Shown here: one piece after another, positions 60,432-64,000 of the stretch
Layout of the letters: each line of letters opens with the position of its first letter
Numbering within the stretch: the stretch's first letter is position 1
Assembly (NCBI GenBank): GCA_017395935.1
Contig: JAFQNL010000019.1
Span: forward strand, 211,143 to 275,142
Origin: Oscillospiraceae bacterium
GTDB lineage: Bacteria > Bacillota > Clostridia > Oscillospirales > Oscillospiraceae
DNA: 64,000 bases
Direction: 5' to 3'
The notes under the pieces: model-generated
The model's database searches: none
What the model saw: the letters and a program-made list of their open reading frames with translations, nothing else
What the model was told of the DNA's origin: nothing
Program-made: the position numbers and the translations under genes

Positions 60432-62093
60432 ATGGAACAAGTACATACCCCGTCCTGCTGGATGGAATACTATCCCAGACCTCAGTTGAAGCGGGAAAGC
60501 TTCTATTGCCTGAACGGCCAGTGGACACTAAACGGCAACTCTATTCTGGTGCCTTATCCACCTCAGTCGCCTCTTTCCGGCTATGACGGTCCTGTGGAAG
60601 ACACCCTCCGCTATGAAAAGCGTTTTCAATTGCCTGACGGATTCCTCCCGGAAGATCATCGTCTGATTCTTCATTTCGGCGCCGTCGATCAATTTGCGGA
60701 CGTGTCTCTGAACGGGAGTCCCGTTGCCCATCACGAAGGAGGTTACCTGCCCTTTTCTGCCGATGTGACCGAGCAGATTAGGGAAGGGGAGAACCTGTTG
60801 GAAGTCATTGCTGTTGACACGCTTTCCCATGACTATCCTTACGGAAAGCAGACAAAGAAGCCCCACGGTATGTGGTACACGCCTGTGTCTGGTATCTGGC
60901 AGTCGGTCTGGATGGAGGCCGTCCCGAAAAAGCGCATTCACTCGATCAGGATCACTCCCGACCTCTCCGGTATCACGCTGGAAGTCCTGTCCGACTTTGA
61001 CACTTATACTGTGGAGATCCCTCTGGAAAACGGAGTCTTCTCCCACACCTTCTCCAGCAATAAATCCCGTATCACCCTCAGCAACCCTCATCTCTGGACC
61101 CCTGAAGATCCGTTCCTCTATTCCATCTCCGTCAAATCCGGAGCAGATATGGTTGAGAGCTACTTTGCCCTTCGAACGGTCGAGATCAAGCCAATCAACA
61201 AAGCAGAACGTATTTGCCTGAATGGACAGCCTCTGTTTCTGCATGGTGTTCTGGATCAGGGTTATTTTATGGACGGAATTTTCCTTCCTGAGTCTCCAGA
61301 AGGCTTCGATCGTGACGTACTGGCAATGAAAGAGCTTGGTCTGAATCTGCTGCGTAAGCATATTAAGATCGAACCGGCCGCTTTTTACTACGCCTGTGAT
61401 AAATACGGTATGCTTGTCCTGCAGGATATGGTCAATAACGGCAGTTATAATTGGCTCCTGGATACCGCTCTTCCCAATATAGGATTGCAGAAACGGCCTG
61501 ACCGCAACGCCGCCTCTCCCCGGGAGCGTGAGATCTTCCAAAAGCACACTTTGGATACCCTTGACTACCTGTATCATTTCCCCAGCATTATCGGTTATAC
61601 CATCTTCAACGAGGGCTGGGGCCAGTTTGACTCTGACCGGATGTATGAGCTGTGTAAAAAGACGGATCCCTCCCGATTCTATGACTCCACCTCCGGCTGG
61701 TTCCCTCAGAAGAAGAGCGATCTGGACAGCCGGCACGTCTACTTCAAAAACAAAAAGCTGAGCTCTGTCAATGGCCGCCCTCTGCTGCTGAGCGAATGCG
61801 GCGGATACACCCGGTTGATAGAAGGTCATCTCTTCAAACCGGATGCCAGCTACGGCTACGGTACTGCCGAGAGTGAAGAGGCACTGATGGAGAAGCTGTA
61901 TGCTCTCTATGATCAAATGGTCATCCCTTCCATGCCAGACGGTCTCTGCGGCTGTATCTATACCCAGGTCTCCGACGTGGAAGAAGAAGTCAATGGTCTT
62001 TATACCTATGACCGTGCCTGCTGTAAAGTCCCAATTTCCGGTATGCAGGAGCTGGCCGACAAACTCCATCTGGCATTCTCCAACGCACTTTAA
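60432..62093 (+). CDS. Short glycoside hydrolase family 2 enzyme
   Basis: The 553-residue GH2 member has the jelly-roll (DVSLNGSPVAHHEGGYLPF), the immunoglobulin-like domain and a barrel with acid/base Glu in IFNEGWGQFD and nucleophile Glu in LLLSECGGYT. It lacks the C-terminal domains of the larger GH2 upstream on the other strand and has no signal peptide. VPYPPQSPLSG near the start recalls glycosidases acting on larger beta-linked substrates, but the sugar is not clear. ATG is 8 nt after AAAGGAGG. Confidence 0.88.
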   Translation: MEQVHTPSCWMEYYPRPQLKRESFYCLNGQWTLNGNSILVPYPPQSPLSGYDGPVEDTLRYEKRFQLPDGFLPEDHRLILHFGAVDQFADVSLNGSPVAHHEGGYLPFSADVTEQIREGENLLEVIAVDTLSHDYPYGKQTKKPHGMWYTPVSGIWQSVWMEAVPKKRIHSIRITPDLSGITLEVLSDFDTYTVEIPLENGVFSHTFSSNKSRITLSNPHLWTPEDPFLYSISVKSGADMVESYFALRTVEIKPINKAERICLNGQPLFLHGVLDQGYFMDGIFLPESPEGFDRDVLAMKELGLNLLRKHIKIEPAAFYYACDKYGMLVLQDMVNNGSYNWLLDTALPNIGLQKRPDRNAASPREREIFQKHTLDTLDYLYHFPSIIGYTIFNEGWGQFDSDRMYELCKKTDPSRFYDSTSGWFPQKKSDLDSRHVYFKNKKLSSVNGRPLLLSECGGYTRLIEGHLFKPDASYGYGTAESEEALMEKLYALYDQMVIPSMPDGLCGCIYTQVSDVEEEVNGLYTYDRACCKVPISGMQELADKLHLAFSNAL

Positions 62094-62122
62094 CCCCCTC
62101 GCTACGAAAGGAGCAAGACCCT

Positions 62123-62782
62123 ATGCTGACCTATGAGCAGGTCCTCAAAAGTGAAGCCATTAAAACCTACATTGTCCGCGCCGACGAGTCTCTGGCAGCT
62201 TTGGGATTTACCGACCACAGCTTTTCCCACGTCCTTCATGTCGCGCAGATGGCTGGATATATCCTCTCTACCCTCGGCTATGACGAGCGGACAGTAGAGC
62301 TTTCCAAGATCGCCGGCTATCTCCACGATATTGGCAATCTCGTCAACCGAAAAGAGCACTCCCAGTCCGGTGCCGTCATGGCATGGAGCATACTCAACGA
62401 TATGGGCTGCGACCCGGCCGAGATTGCCACCATCGTTACTGCCATCGGAAACCACGACGAAGGCACCGGTGTCCCAGTTAACGCTGTAGCCGCCGCACTC
62501 ATCCTGGCAGATAAAGCCGACGTTCGCCGCTCCCGGGTACGTAATCGGGACATCTCCACCTTTGATATCCACGACCGGGTCAACTACTCCGTCCAGAAGT
62601 CCTCTCTTACAATCAACGGCGACCACACCCTTGTGGAACTCAATCTGACTGTTGATACCCATTTTGGCTCTGTAATGGACTATTTTGAGGTCTTTATTGA
62701 GCGTATGATCCTTTGCCGCAAAGCTGCCGAGCGGCTTGGAATGCAGTTCCAGCTTGTGATCAATGAGCAGCGGCTGATCTGA
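62123..62782 (+). CDS. HD-domain phosphohydrolase
   Basis: The 219-residue protein has a single HD domain with HVLHVAQMAGYIL, GYLHDIGNLVNR (the His-Asp pair) and IGNHDEGTG, so the metal site is complete. HD hydrolases act on nucleotides or phosphoesters; the substrate is unknown. The C-terminal part (about 150-219) has no known motif. AAAGGAG lies 9 nt before the ATG. It ends the operon, closed by a strong terminator. Confidence 0.88.
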   Translation: MLTYEQVLKSEAIKTYIVRADESLAALGFTDHSFSHVLHVAQMAGYILSTLGYDERTVELSKIAGYLHDIGNLVNRKEHSQSGAVMAWSILNDMGCDPAEIATIVTAIGNHDEGTGVPVNAVAAALILADKADVRRSRVRNRDISTFDIHDRVNYSVQKSSLTINGDHTLVELNLTVDTHFGSVMDYFEVFIERMILCRKAAERLGMQFQLVINEQRLI

Positions 62783-62787
62783 CAGAC

Positions 62788-62824
62788 AAAACACGGTGCA
62801 GATATAAATCTGCACCGTGTTTTT
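62788..62824. terminator. Bidirectional terminator after the HD gene
   Basis: AAAACACGGTGCAGAT (62788-62803) pairs with ATCTGCACCGTGTTTT (62808-62823). Confidence 0.9.
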
Positions 62825-62825
62825 C

Positions 62826-63590
62826 TCATGTTAAGATCTCAAACGCGGGATAGCTGTGACTAAGCCGATAGCCCAGCTGCTCAGCAAGAGAGAGTGAGGC
62901 CAAACTATGGGCATCCCAGCTTGGATAGAGTCCCCGTTCCAGGGCGGACAGAATCAGTCTTGCCCCGCAGAGGCGCGCATAGCCACGCCGCCTCATATCC
63001 TCCCGGGTATCAATCTCAATCTCAATACCGCCCTGATAGCTAAAATAGGACGAGGCGCCTGCCAGCAGTTCACCTTGCCGGATCAAAACGTAACCCAAAC
63101 CCAACCTGGAAAAGCTCTCATAGTCCGAATAATTGTCAACCAGATCCCGGCTCCAATTCTCCTTCCGGCAAAGATGAAAAAGCTGACGGTCAATGGCCAG
63201 CAGCTCGCAGCCTTCCGGGACAGGAGTCGCCATACGCCGCAGCTTTTCCCGGTCAAAGGTAGCAGGGTCCTTTACTGTGGCGTAGCGGAGAAACCGATGG
63301 GCCCGTTCACCGAACCTATGCCGAATCACTCGGCTCCAGTCCTCATTTTGTGGAATAAGAAGCATCCATTCCAGCGGACAATGCTCGCCGATCCACTCCA
63401 GATAGGCTATCTCCGGCTCTCCGGCCAAAAAAGCAAATCCTGCTGCAAGAGCCATTGCCGAGCGGGGAGCTGTCGCATCTGTCACATAGAGTTCTCCCAT
63501 CACACCCTGTAGGCAGGAGCAAACCATAGTATCTTCCCACCCGGCAAAGAGCTCCCGGGCAAGTGTCTTCTCTGTTAGTATCCGGACCAT
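62826..63590 (-). CDS. GNAT-family acetyltransferase
   Basis: The 254-residue protein of the GNAT_acetyltran type has a longer N-terminal domain (about 1-130) and a C-terminal acetyl-CoA fold with IEIEIDTREDMRRRGYARLCGARLI (in part: TREDMRRRGYARL), where the R-R-x-G-Y/A loop binds the cofactor. The acceptor is unknown. The start is uncertain; ATG 63590 is 7 nt after GAGG and is preferred over ATG 63605, which has no site. It is convergent with the HD gene. Confidence 0.82.
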   Translation of the reverse strand: MVRILTEKTLARELFAGWEDTMVCSCLQGVMGELYVTDATAPRSAMALAAGFAFLAGEPEIAYLEWIGEHCPLEWMLLIPQNEDWSRVIRHRFGERAHRFLRYATVKDPATFDREKLRRMATPVPEGCELLAIDRQLFHLCRKENWSRDLVDNYSDYESFSRLGLGYVLIRQGELLAGASSYFSYQGGIEIEIDTREDMRRRGYARLCGARLILSALERGLYPSWDAHSLASLSLAEQLGYRLSHSYPAFEILT

Positions 63591-63675
63591 CATACAGCCT
63601 CGCATATAAAATCTGTCTTATCTGGATTCTACCACAGGGTAAACACCCTGTCCAGCGAGTTGAATTTTCGTTCCC

Positions 63676-63909
63676 TTATCGCTTATCCAGAACCGGATTG
63701 GTCAAATAGATGTTTTTCCGGTTCATCTTCTCCTTGGCAAGTTCGATAGCCTCCCCGAAGCGTTGGAAATGAACGATCTCACGCTCCCGGAGGAACCGGA
63801 TTACGTCGTTCACGTCTGGATCATCAGACAGCCGCAGGATATTATCATAGGTCACACGCGCCTTCTGTTCTGGGAAAGGATCCCCTAGGCGAAAATAATA
63901 TAAACACAA
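63676..63909 (-). pseudogene. cotJC: Truncated spore-coat manganese catalase (CotJC) C-terminus
   Basis: Only the C-terminal part of CotJC is present: EQKARVTYDNILRLSDDPDV, then FLREREIVHFQRFGEA, matching the end of manganese-catalase-type spore coat proteins of about 190-220 residues. The usual upstream sequence is missing. The frame meets an in-frame TGA about 5 codons before the TTG at 63909. The DNA from about 63895 to the edge is clearly more AT-rich than the rest of the window. This suggests insertion, rearrangement or a misjoined assembly just before the junction near 63875-63895. Confidence 0.75.
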
Positions 63910-64000
63910 TTCGAGAGCAAACGATCATAAACGACTGAAAATGATTGGTATTCCTGCTGTTTTTCATGGTTGCAAAATGTAAAACTGGCATTTGTGAGGA

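Overview
The window is a stretch of a spore-forming, medium-GC Firmicute chromosome. The gene content and style point to Clostridia, probably an Oscillospiraceae-type gut bacterium; this is inferred from the sequence and no search was run. Signs are a complete mother-cell/forespore sigma set (spoIIGA, sigE, sigG, sigH), dipicolinate synthase dpaAB, yunB, a SpoIVFB-type protease, strong Shine-Dalgarno sites, sigma-A promoters close to TTGACA-17-TATAAT, and GAAC-N4-GTTY SOS boxes of Gram-positive type.

Layout. 1-3.7 kb: end of yceD, rpmF, then a der-plsY-gpsA operon. 3.8-9.3 kb: a SLOG-family gene, an FMN riboswitch with ribU, and dinB transcribed together with a znuACB-type zinc/manganese importer. 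9.5-16.3 kb: a sporulation block of dpaA-dpaB, a glycosyltransferase, spoIIGA-sigE, an unknown lipoprotein and sigG. 16.5-28 kb: single housekeeping genes (cardiolipin synthase, serC, ZIP transporter, nitroreductase, MFS, Mrr-like nuclease, glnS, C39-like protein, adenine deaminase) and tRNA-Thr(CGT). 28-33.9 kb: gltX, a spoIVF-like pair, ruvCAB, sigH and a zinc-ribbon protein. 34-39.2 kb: a large RND exporter, divergent from its TetR-type regulator, and a DUF1858 protein. 39.2-43.1 kb: trmK, a Nif3-like gene, yebC and a double-SIS protein. 43.2-49.4 kb: rnpB on the minus strand, then murD, three tandem M42 aminopeptidases and a Met-gamma-lyase-family enzyme. 49.4-52.2 kb: yunB, and ligA broken by one in-frame TAA. 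52.2-57.5 kb: blaR1-blaI and a GH2 glycosidase. 57.7-62.8 kb: an operon of mutT, a def-like gene, SDR, SLC13/ArsB-type permease, a second GH2 and an HD hydrolase. 62.8-64 kb: a GNAT protein and a cut-off cotJC fragment at the edge.

How it fits together. Several genes share regulatory logic. SOS-like boxes sit at the promoters of dinB-znuACB, the SLOG gene and the Mrr-like nuclease. sigG has a leader hairpin that hides its ribosome binding site in read-through mRNA, with a sigma-F-type promoter placed inside it so that the proper transcript loses one arm. The lead items for follow-up are that sigG switch, the small SOS regulon, the nonsense-broken ligA, the RND exporter with a coiled-coil insert of about 310 residues, the truncated cotJC at a composition break, and a foldable non-coding element upstream of adenine deaminase. 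No CRISPR array, insertion sequence with transposase, prophage or biosynthetic cluster was seen.
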